Origin: CAZTGB01 sp964612965
GTDB taxonomy: Bacteria > Patescibacteriota > Microgenomatia > UBA8517
NCBI GenBank assembly: GCA_964612965.1
Contig: CAZTGB010000004.1
Coordinates: forward strand, 4,158-68,157
Length of the DNA stretch: 64,000 nt
Direction of reading: 5' to 3'
Shown: positions 32,815 to 39,947 of the stretch, piece by piece
Layout: every line of letters starts with the position of its first letter
How positions within the stretch are numbered: position 1 is the first letter of the stretch
Translations under genes and position numbers: made by a program
Notes under the pieces: generated by a model
What the model saw: the letters and a program-made list of their open reading frames with translations, nothing else
The model's database searches: none
What the model was told of the DNA's origin: nothing

Positions 32815-33584
32815 TTTTGTTTCTCCCAAGCTTTAATCCAAATTTCCAAGTGGTAAATAGCCATAAGGTAAGAAAGAACAAATCCTCTCCATCCATCTAA
32901 AAAACCCAATCTATACAAGTATCTAACGCAAAAATTATAAATAGGATCCCAAATAAATCTCGCTAAGGAAAATTTTTTAGCATGAAGCGCCAAGCTTTGC
33001 TTTTGCTGAAAGCTCAAGCTTTGCTTACCCGCATCAAGTTCTGAATATTTATTCATCATTGTTAAAAATTCTGAAACAGTTTCATACTGATGATGAATCT
33101 TTGGGTTTTTAAGCTTTCCAATTCTTCCGTGGACACTAAGTTCCTCATGAACATCCCCCACCCATTCTCCCATTCCCCTCTTCCAGAGCCATACATGCCT
33201 ATCAAATTCTGGCTGCCATCGAGTGTACTTAATAAATTTTCCAAGAATGATGTTTCTCCTTGGCATCGAATAGGCACTATATATAGTACTGTTTACTGCC
33301 TGACGTATCTCTGAGGCCAGCTCACTCGTTATTTCTTCGTCCCCGTCGATGGAAAGTATCCAATCTCCCCCCACCTTTTCAGTCGCAAAGTTTTTCTGAT
33401 TTGCATAATTATCAAAATCTCTCACAAACACTTTGGCTCCAAACTTCCTAGCTATTTCGATGGTTCCATCAATACTTCCAGAATCAACAACTACAATTTC
33501 ATCGGTGATATCTTTTACAGATTCCAAACACTTAGCTAAGTGTTTTTCTTCGTTAAGAGTGATTATGACTACAGAGAGTTTCAT
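32811..33584 (-). CDS. glycosyltransferase family 2 (WaaE/KdtX-like)
   Basis: 257 residues. SVVIITLNEEKHLAKCLESV, VVDSGSIDGTIEIARKFGAKV, NYANQKNFATEKVGGDWILSIDGDEEIT with DGDE as metal motif, as in WaaE-type beta-1,4-glucosyltransferases. The C-terminal helical part contains KQSLSFQQKQSL, encoded by two exact copies of the dispersed AAGCAAAGCTTG element, so the repeat has entered coding sequence in frame. Overlaps its upstream neighbour by 4 nt. Confidence 0.9.
   Translation of the reverse strand: MKLSVVIITLNEEKHLAKCLESVKDITDEIVVVDSGSIDGTIEIARKFGAKVFVRDFDNYANQKNFATEKVGGDWILSIDGDEEITSELASEIRQAVNSTIYSAYSMPRRNIILGKFIKYTRWQPEFDRHVWLWKRGMGEWVGDVHEELSVHGRIGKLKNPKIHHQYETVSEFLTMMNKYSELDAGKQSLSFQQKQSLALHAKKFSLARFIWDPIYNFCVRYLYRLGFLDGWRGFVLSYLMAIYHLEIWIKAWEKQK
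32991..33026 (-). repeat. dispersed AAGCAAAGCTTG element, two copies inside a gene
   Basis: Exact 12-mers at 32991-33002 and 33015-33026 (24-bp period), read as AAGCAAAGCTTG on the coding strand. The whole 36-nt block aligns with the block at 62493-62528, which is intergenic. Confidence 0.7.
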
Positions 33585-34471
33585 ATGAGTTCGTTTTTCA
33601 ATCGTAGACTTCTAAATAGTTCCTTATATTTTATTCTAATTTTATCCCAAGAGAAATTCTCTGCTTGTTTTCTTGGAACATTCTTCCAATTTGTCCTCAA
33701 CGCTTTCTCAATTGCGACTGCGAGACCCTGGACATTTTCAGGGTCATCTACAAAAACTCCAGCATTTCCTACTATCTCGCGTCTAACAGGATCATTAATT
33801 GTAACTATTGGCAGATTTGAAGCCATTGCTTCCAAGAAAACTAGTCCAAAAGCCTCCCAAGGTTGAGGTACAAAACAAAAAACATCTGCACTCTTATAAA
33901 TACCAGGCATTTCTTCAAATGAAGCTTCAATTGGGTTGCCTTTTCCAACTGCTATAAATTTAGCTTGTGGAATAAGCCCAACTGCTTTTTCAACAAGATT
34001 AACTCTTTTGTTTGGGTCATTGGCGGCAACACAAAGAATTATCTTCTTGTTTGGTTTAACTCTTGCTGGAGTAAATCTCCCTAAATCAATAGCATGGGGA
34101 ATTAAAACGATTTTTGTCCAAGGGAGTTTAAATCTTTCTGCCCACTCTTTCTGATGAGTAGAAAATGCAACAAAGACATCAGGAGAACAAAGTAAATTCC
34201 ACTTATCATCAGCCCCCGGCCCTGAATGCCCAAAAACAATCATGGGTTTTCTGTAAATCCAAGTTAAAAGTCTACAAAAGAATACTTGTGACCTACCATT
34301 GGTTGGAATAATTACATCACCCTTAATCCATCTAGAGAAATCGTTAAAAATTTTTGAAAATATATTAACTTCAAAACTTTTGTTTAATTCTTTTTTCAAA
34401 GATTTAGACCAAAATTCCGATCCGCGTAAATTGATGTCGGAATAAACATTTAAAATTGAAATTCTATTCAT
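33581..34471 (-). CDS. glycosyltransferase family 4
   Basis: 296 residues, a short GT-B enzyme. RGSEFWSKSLKKEL near the N-terminus, AANDPNKRVNLVEKAVGLI in the donor domain, and EAFGLVFLEAMASNLPIVTIN with EX7E. The N-terminal domain is about 60 residues shorter than usual. The ATG follows a conserved TTAGAATATC block that also precedes ftsL. Confidence 0.88.
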   Translation of the reverse strand: MNRISILNVYSDINLRGSEFWSKSLKKELNKSFEVNIFSKIFNDFSRWIKGDVIIPTNGRSQVFFCRLLTWIYRKPMIVFGHSGPGADDKWNLLCSPDVFVAFSTHQKEWAERFKLPWTKIVLIPHAIDLGRFTPARVKPNKKIILCVAANDPNKRVNLVEKAVGLIPQAKFIAVGKGNPIEASFEEMPGIYKSADVFCFVPQPWEAFGLVFLEAMASNLPIVTINDPVRREIVGNAGVFVDDPENVQGLAVAIEKALRTNWKNVPRKQAENFSWDKIRIKYKELFRSLRLKNELI

Positions 34472-34496
34472 GATATTCTAACAAGCTCCGCTTATA
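34472..34496 (-). repeat. dispersed element, variant copy before GT4 gene
   Basis: Minus strand TATAAGCGGAGCTTG followed by TTAGAATATC and the ATG at 34471. It differs from the ftsL-upstream block at only two bases (AA to GG in the loop) and fills the 25-nt gap after the gene ending at 34497. Confidence 0.7.
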
Positions 34497-35201
34497 TTAA
34501 TCACTGAATCTATATTTAATTAAAGTCCACAGAGCCAAAAATCCGTCACGCCAAGTAATCTTCTTTCCCTCATCGTATCCCCTAGGGCTTACCTTTATAG
34601 GTACTTCATATATTTTATATCCAGCTTTTAAAATCTTTGCAGTTATTTCTGGTTCAAATTCAAACCTATTTGATTTGATATCGATATTCTTAACGATTTC
34701 CTTCTTAAAGACTTTATAGCAAGTCTCCATGTCGGTAATCTTACTTCCATACAGAATTCTTGTCGCAAAACTTAAAAATTTATTTCCTAAAAAATGTGTC
34801 AAAAAGGGAGTATGTTTCTTTCCAAATATCCTAATTGGGAAATTTTTAAGTCTTGTTCCGTACACTACATTAAATTTGCCATCAAGAATTGGCTTAAGAA
34901 GCCTAGGGTAATCCGCTGGATCATATTCGAGATCAGCATCTTGAATAATAATAAAATCTCCAGTTGCCTTTTGTATCCCCGTCTTAATTGCAGCACCCTT
35001 ACCTCTGTTCTTTTTATGTTCTAAAAGTCTAATATAATTAATTTCTTTTAAGATGTTTGCACTACTGTCGGTTGAGCTGTCATCCACTACTAGTATTTCT
35101 CTGGTCAATTTATGTGGAAGCTTTACATTCTTAACCTTTGTAAGTATTTCCCTAACGGTTCTTTCTTCATTAAATACTGGAATGATAACTGAGAGTTTCA
35201 T
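34497..35201 (-). CDS. polyprenyl-phosphate sugar synthase-like GT2 (DPM1-like)
   Basis: 234 residues: SVIIPVFNEERTVREIL, VVDDSSTDSSANIL, KKNRGKGAAIKTGIQKATGDFIIIQDADLEYDP and DMETCYKVFKKEIV are typical of dolichol/polyprenyl-phosphate mannose or glucose synthases. It has no C-terminal membrane helices. Such an enzyme would make the lipid-linked donors used by the GT-C proteins in this locus, a good functional fit (inference). Confidence 0.9.
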   Translation of the reverse strand: MKLSVIIPVFNEERTVREILTKVKNVKLPHKLTREILVVDDSSTDSSANILKEINYIRLLEHKKNRGKGAAIKTGIQKATGDFIIIQDADLEYDPADYPRLLKPILDGKFNVVYGTRLKNFPIRIFGKKHTPFLTHFLGNKFLSFATRILYGSKITDMETCYKVFKKEIVKNIDIKSNRFEFEPEITAKILKAGYKIYEVPIKVSPRGYDEGKKITWRDGFLALWTLIKYRFSD

Positions 35202-35237
35202 GATTTAATTTTCTGAAATCAATTATAATTTTAATTT

Positions 35238-35249
35238 CAAGCTTTGCTT
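35238..35249 (-). repeat. dispersed AAGCAAAGCTTG element, copy in 35202-35257
   Basis: Exact 12-mer in the 56-nt gap between the methyltransferase (ends 35258) and the DPM1-like gene (starts 35201), same orientation as other copies. A TATAAT also lies in this gap at 35228-35223. Confidence 0.65.
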
Positions 35250-35257
35250 ACAATCTG

Positions 35258-35926
35258 TTATTTTTCACCAACCACAAGGACTGACAAACCAAATGCAGGG
35301 CTTACAAATTTCTCAACAAACAAAAATATCTTAGCCACCCTATCGAACAATTTAACCTGACCTTCTGGGATTATCTTCTTCTTTAATATCTTTGCATTAA
35401 AAATCCATCCAATAAGCCCCAGCCAATTAAGATATTTACTCTCCACAATTTTGGATCCTACATTCTCAACTTTTCTTCCTGCAGAATTTCTAGTGTATCT
35501 TCTAAAATGCCCCAAGTCCCGATCCATTGCCCCGAAAGCAAATGGGAAGGCAGGAACTAGAAGAATCAATCTTCCCCCTTTTCTCAATAAACTGTGCATG
35601 TTGCTAAGGGCTTTTTTGTCATCTTTAATATGTTCCAAAACATTCATACAAACAATAGTATCGAAGCTCTTTCCACTAAAAAAATACTTTCCCTTTTCAA
35701 TATCTCCATAATCAGTATTTTTACGACCAGTCGACGAAATATAATCGGTATCATAATCTATTGCAACAACCTTGCCGTACCTTGAAAGCTTCGAGGTAAA
35801 GTTTCCAATTCCAGCTCCCACCTCCAAAATATCTCCCCTTAAATGCTTTGCAATTTGACCAAGAAGCCAATTGTTATACCAAGTAGCAGTACTCATTATC
35901 TCTAGTGTTTTTTCTCCTGTTTTCAT
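35258..35926 (-). CDS. class I SAM-dependent methyltransferase
   Basis: 222 residues. Motif I ILEVGAGIGNFTSKLS, VVAIDYDTDYI, FDTIVCMNVLEHIKDDKKALSNMHSLLRKGGRLILLVPA, typical Methyltransf_11. Substrate not deducible; the position suggests a glycan or lipid carrier. Its TATAAT box (35948-35943) overlaps the -10 of the divergent asnB gene. It starts a minus-strand unit. Confidence 0.9.
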   Translation of the reverse strand: MKTGEKTLEIMSTATWYNNWLLGQIAKHLRGDILEVGAGIGNFTSKLSRYGKVVAIDYDTDYISSTGRKNTDYGDIEKGKYFFSGKSFDTIVCMNVLEHIKDDKKALSNMHSLLRKGGRLILLVPAFPFAFGAMDRDLGHFRRYTRNSAGRKVENVGSKIVESKYLNWLGLIGWIFNAKILKKKIIPEGQVKLFDRVAKIFLFVEKFVSPAFGLSVLVVGEK

Positions 35927-35942
35927 TTTTATTCGCTCTTAG

Positions 35943-35950
35943 ATTATACT
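35943..35950. promoter_or_regulatory. overlapping divergent -10 boxes
   Basis: TATACT on the plus strand (35945-35950) lies 7 nt before the asnB ATG; TATAAT on the minus strand (35948-35943) lies 16 nt before the methyltransferase ATG. The two share four base pairs, so the genes appear to use one two-way promoter. Confidence 0.6.
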
Positions 35951-35957
35951 AGATCCA

Positions 35958-37829
35958 ATGTGTGGCATAGCAGGTAAAATACGCTTTAATGGAGAGACTG
36001 TTAAGAAGGATGAACTTTCCCAAATGTCTCAGAAGATTCTTCATAGAGGTCCCGATGATGAAGGAATATTCATATCAGACGATAAAAGAGTAGGCCTTGT
36101 TAATAGAAGATTGGCAATCATAGATTTGTCAAAAAAGGGGCATATGCCAATGTCATACAGACAAAGGTACGTAATTACATATAACGGTGAGGTTTATAAC
36201 TTCCAAACCGAAAGAAAACTTTTGGAAAGAGAAGGGTACAAATTTAACTCCAATTCAGACACGGAGGTCATATTAGCTCTTTATGATAAATATGGAGTAA
36301 AATGCCTCGAACATTTAAGAGGGATGTTTGCTTTTGCAATCTACGACAGAGTTAAAAACATAGTCTTTATTGCCAGAGATAGATTGGGTAAAAAACCCTT
36401 AAAATATTTTGCTACTCCTCAGCTTTTTATTTTTGCATCGGAACTTAAGGCAATTTTAACTCAAAAAGAAGTTAAAAAAGAGCCAGATTATTTAGCAATT
36501 CACAACTACTTAACTTTTGGGTATGTCCCAGCCCCACTAACTGGATTTGTTGGGATTAAAAAACTTCAACCTGGTCATTATTTGTTGGTGGATGTCAAAA
36601 CTGGCAATGTTCATGATGAAAAATATTGGTCTCCAGATTTTTCCGATAAGCTTTCACTCACAGAAAGTGAATGGAAAGAAAAAATACTAAGTACCCTGGA
36701 AGAGTCTACTAAACTTCGAATGATTTCAGATGTTCCCATCGGGGTTTTTCTTTCAGGTGGAGTAGACTCAAGCGCAATCACAGCAATGATGGCCAAAAAC
36801 TCAAAATCCCCCATTAAAACTTTTACTATTGGGTTCAAAGAAAAAACACATGATGAAAGGCATTTCGCAAAAACGATTGCAGACATCTATCAAACCGATC
36901 ATACCGAATTCATTGTCGAACCAGAGTCCATTGAGATCTTGCCTAAACTAATTAATCAGTTTGAAGAACCATACGCCAATTCAAGTTTTATCATTTCATA
37001 TCTTGTCGCTAAGATGGCAAAAGAAAAAGTTACTGTAATATTAAACGGTGATGGGGGAGATGAAAATTTTGCAGGATATGAATCAAGGCATTTTAGATTA
37101 AACAGGGACACTAAAACAGATAGTATAGGACTCCTCCTTAATCTGGGTATCCCCTTGGCCAAAGCTTTGGGGAAAAATCAAGTGGCTAGGTTCCTAGAAA
37201 AGAGAAAGACTCCCCTAGCTGATAGATATCTTTCGTATAACGTCTATTTTGAAAATAAGGATAAAGAAACTATCTATTCTGATTATTTCAAAAGAAGGAT
37301 GTCGGAACTTGATTCGTATAACCTAGTCAGAGAAAAGTTTAAAGAATCAAATACCGCCGACCCCAGAGATCAGGCCCTCTATTACGACTTAACACAATAC
37401 TTCCCAGACGACCTGCTCGTAAAATCTGATTTAAGTAGCATGATGGTTTCTCTTGAAGGCAGATCTCCATTTGCTGATCATAAGTTGGTGGAACTTGCCT
37501 GCAAGATTCCATTTGATCTAAAGCTAAAAAATGGAATTACAAAATATATTCTNNNNNNNNNNAAAAAATCTTTAGAAGATCTTATTCCAAAAGAAAATTT
37601 GTATAGGGAAAAGAAAGGATTCAGCGTTCCATTGGGTAAATGGTTCTCAGGAAACCTAAAAAAATATTCAGAAGAAAAACTTTTAAGAAAAGGTGCTTTT
37701 GCGTCTAAGTTATTTGAAAGAGAAAATCTTAAAAAACTTATTGAGAGCCACTCTACCGCAAATGATGTTGGGTTAAAGTTATGGAATCTTCTAGCTCTAG
37801 AGCTTTGGTTTGAAGAATATTTTAATTAA
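35958..37829 (+). CDS. asnB: asparagine synthase (glutamine-hydrolysing)-like amidotransferase
   Basis: Two-domain enzyme: N-terminal class II glutaminase with catalytic Cys2 (MCGIAGKI), RGPDDEG and NGEVYN, then a synthetase domain with the ATP-pyrophosphatase motif LSGGVDSSA (about 268). At 623 residues it has the typical length. In polysaccharide loci such enzymes often amidate sugar acids rather than aspartate. A 10-N gap (37553-37562) falls in KYIL-gap-KKSLEDLIPKE; family members have no extra residues there, so the true gap may be about 1 nt. Overlaps the convergent GT2 gene by 4 nt. Confidence 0.93.
   Translation: MCGIAGKIRFNGETVKKDELSQMSQKILHRGPDDEGIFISDDKRVGLVNRRLAIIDLSKKGHMPMSYRQRYVITYNGEVYNFQTERKLLEREGYKFNSNSDTEVILALYDKYGVKCLEHLRGMFAFAIYDRVKNIVFIARDRLGKKPLKYFATPQLFIFASELKAILTQKEVKKEPDYLAIHNYLTFGYVPAPLTGFVGIKKLQPGHYLLVDVKTGNVHDEKYWSPDFSDKLSLTESEWKEKILSTLEESTKLRMISDVPIGVFLSGGVDSSAITAMMAKNSKSPIKTFTIGFKEKTHDERHFAKTIADIYQTDHTEFIVEPESIEILPKLINQFEEPYANSSFIISYLVAKMAKEKVTVILNGDGGDENFAGYESRHFRLNRDTKTDSIGLLLNLGIPLAKALGKNQVARFLEKRKTPLADRYLSYNVYFENKDKETIYSDYFKRRMSELDSYNLVREKFKESNTADPRDQALYYDLTQYFPDDLLVKSDLSSMMVSLEGRSPFADHKLVELACKIPFDLKLKNGITKYIXXXXKKSLEDLIPKENLYREKKGFSVPLGKWFSGNLKKYSEEKLLRKGAFASKLFERENLKKLIESHSTANDVGLKLWNLLALELWFEEYFN
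37553..37562. other. assembly gap (10 N) in asnB
   Basis: Ten N inside asnB. The frame holds, but the encoded segment would be three residues longer than in relatives, suggesting the N count is a placeholder. Confidence 0.9.
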
Positions 37830-38674
37830 TATCCCGACTTTAGATTGACAAGCAGTCTTCTCTTCAAAGATTTAAGAGGAGTTTCAATACTGGCCCTCAT
37901 AATGTATTTACTGCTCCGTCTTATCCAGGGGCTATCAACTATTTTTGGATATTCTCTAAAAAACACCTCAGGATAATAAAAATTAAGAGGGAAGCTCTTT
38001 CCCAGCTCATATTTATACTTCATCTTTCTTTTTGGCACCTTCTCATCAAACTGTCTTGAAGACCTGGGCAAATTAGTGAAATGTAAATTAGTAAATTTAT
38101 CCAAGAAGACTCTTCTTTTTGGATCCATCTGCTGGATTAATATCCCCTCTTTATTAAAAAAGCCCTGTTGGCCGTGCGGCCGACCGACGTTCAATCCTTC
38201 AATATTTCTATTCATTGCCCTAATAGTTAAGTAGCCCTTCTTTCCATCTATCTTGTATTGCCCAGCACTGTCATCTTGATGATGATAAATATCCCCCACC
38301 AAATTGATGTACCTATTAACAATTGAGTCGAGCAAGTCCCCTCTTTCATTAATTGTAGAAATTACATCTTTAATTGAGTCTTCCCACCAGACTTCGTCTC
38401 CGTCGAGAATCATTAGCCAATCGCTTTTCGTCTCCTTAAGCATATCTTGCCTAATCTTTGTAAATTCGTTGGGGTCAACTTTTCCGACCTCCTTAAAGTA
38501 AACTTTACCCGGTCTCGCTCTTTGTATATATTTAACAATCTCAACTGTCCTATCAACACTCCCCGTATCCCAAATAAATACCTTGTCGACAAAATCTATT
38601 ACACTCATCACACTAAACCACAAATACTTCTCTTCATTTTGAACTAGGGTATGAGCCGTAATTGTTTTACTCAT
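37826..38674 (-). CDS. glycosyltransferase family 2
   Basis: 282 residues: ITAHTLVQNEEKYLWFSVMSVIDFVDKVFIWDTGSVDRTVEIV and DWLMILDGDEVWWED with the DGDE metal motif, as in GT2 enzymes of the WaaE/SunS type. The C-terminus is basic and aromatic (NFYYPEVFFREYPKIVDSPWIRRS). Its start overlaps the flippase stop by 8 nt. Confidence 0.88.
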   Translation of the reverse strand: MSKTITAHTLVQNEEKYLWFSVMSVIDFVDKVFIWDTGSVDRTVEIVKYIQRARPGKVYFKEVGKVDPNEFTKIRQDMLKETKSDWLMILDGDEVWWEDSIKDVISTINERGDLLDSIVNRYINLVGDIYHHQDDSAGQYKIDGKKGYLTIRAMNRNIEGLNVGRPHGQQGFFNKEGILIQQMDPKRRVFLDKFTNLHFTNLPRSSRQFDEKVPKRKMKYKYELGKSFPLNFYYPEVFFREYPKIVDSPWIRRSSKYIMRASIETPLKSLKRRLLVNLKSGY

Positions 38675-39947
38675 TTTTCGAAAGTTTGAAAAAATACCAA
38701 GTAGAAGTAATTGCTATAAATATTTGCCCCATCAATACTACCAAGCTTGTTCCAAGTATTGAATACTTAGGGATAAGAACCATAGAGAGAAGTGAGATTA
38801 AAACAGCATGTGATATGCCTATGTAAAAAAAGAATTGAGGTTTACTTGAATAATAGATAATGCTATCGCGAATTGGAGAAGTTGAGAAAAATATTGCCAT
38901 CGAAATGAGTAGTACAACAAACGGAACAAATGCACTGTTAAATTTCTCACCTGCAAATTTAAAAACAAACTGACCAAGTATTACTAATATTATTGATGAA
39001 ATAATAGCTAAAACCGAAGTTAAAAGAACGGATTTCATTGTGTAGGTAAGATTCTTCTCTTTAGTATTAAGCGATGCAAATTTAGGTGAGGTTACAGCAC
39101 CAATTGCCCCCGTTAATTGAGGCAGAATTTGAGACACTTGGGCAGCTAAGCCGTATACTCCAAGGGAGGATAAATTTAAGTATCTTGCTGTGAAGTAAAC
39201 CTCCAAACGGGATCCAACTGTAGCTACTAATACAAAAGCTGTAATCCATTTATTAAAATGGAAAAGTTCTGGCAAGTAAGCCAAAGATCCCTTGGCAAAT
39301 AGAAATCTTTTGTTAAGAAACATGAAGGAAAAGAAAAATCCCAAAAGAGGAAGAATTAAATATAACACTCCCGCTGAATAAGCATTAAGTGACTGAAATC
39401 TAAATAGAAGTAAAACCATCAAAAGTCTTATCAGGTTTGTTCCTATAAAAAGCCCCCCCCATAAAAAATACTTTTCAAGAGCCTGGGAAAGTGAAGTTGA
39501 GAAAGAAAAAAGAATTTGAGTTAAAACTCCCAACCCAATCAAAACAACAATAGAAGTTAACTCCGGCTTACCCAAAACCAAGGATGAAATACTACCTGAG
39601 AAAATAAATACCAAGAAAAATACTGTAAGGCCTGAAAGAAACTTAATACCGAGCGAAAGCTTTATAAGTTTATTTTGAATCTCAGGACTATCCTTATATT
39701 TGGGAATAAATCTGACTATTCCCTGATCGCTCCCCAAATCAATTATTCCAGTTAAAAGTGCTATCGAGGTAGTAAGAATAGTAAATACACCAAATTCTGA
39801 GGAACCCAAAAATCTCGCTAAAAGAAAATAAAAAACTGCTCCCAATACTCCGTTAATTGCCGTGCTGACCAAAGTAATAGAAGAGTGGCGAAATGTTCTT
39901 GTTAAGAAGATTTCGCGAGCTACCGACCCAACGTCCTTTTTCTCCAT
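38667..39947 (-). CDS. polysaccharide flippase (Wzx/MOP family)
   Basis: Membrane transporter with about twelve to fourteen helices that moves lipid-linked glycans outward. Segments RHSSITLVSTAINGVLGAVFYFLLARFLGSSEFGVFTILTT and the internal SRLEVYFTARYLNLSSLGVYGLAAQV fit the polysaccharide biosynthesis protein group. I choose the ATG at 39947 (MEKKDVG), since a TATAAT box (39962-39957) lies just upstream and the longer start at 39965 would put it in the coding region. Overlaps the upstream gene by 28 nt. Confidence 0.9.
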   Translation of the reverse strand: MEKKDVGSVAREIFLTRTFRHSSITLVSTAINGVLGAVFYFLLARFLGSSEFGVFTILTTSIALLTGIIDLGSDQGIVRFIPKYKDSPEIQNKLIKLSLGIKFLSGLTVFFLVFIFSGSISSLVLGKPELTSIVVLIGLGVLTQILFSFSTSLSQALEKYFLWGGLFIGTNLIRLLMVLLLFRFQSLNAYSAGVLYLILPLLGFFFSFMFLNKRFLFAKGSLAYLPELFHFNKWITAFVLVATVGSRLEVYFTARYLNLSSLGVYGLAAQVSQILPQLTGAIGAVTSPKFASLNTKEKNLTYTMKSVLLTSVLAIISSIILVILGQFVFKFAGEKFNSAFVPFVVLLISMAIFFSTSPIRDSIIYYSSKPQFFFYIGISHAVLISLLSMVLIPKYSILGTSLVVLMGQIFIAITSTWYFFKLSKNE

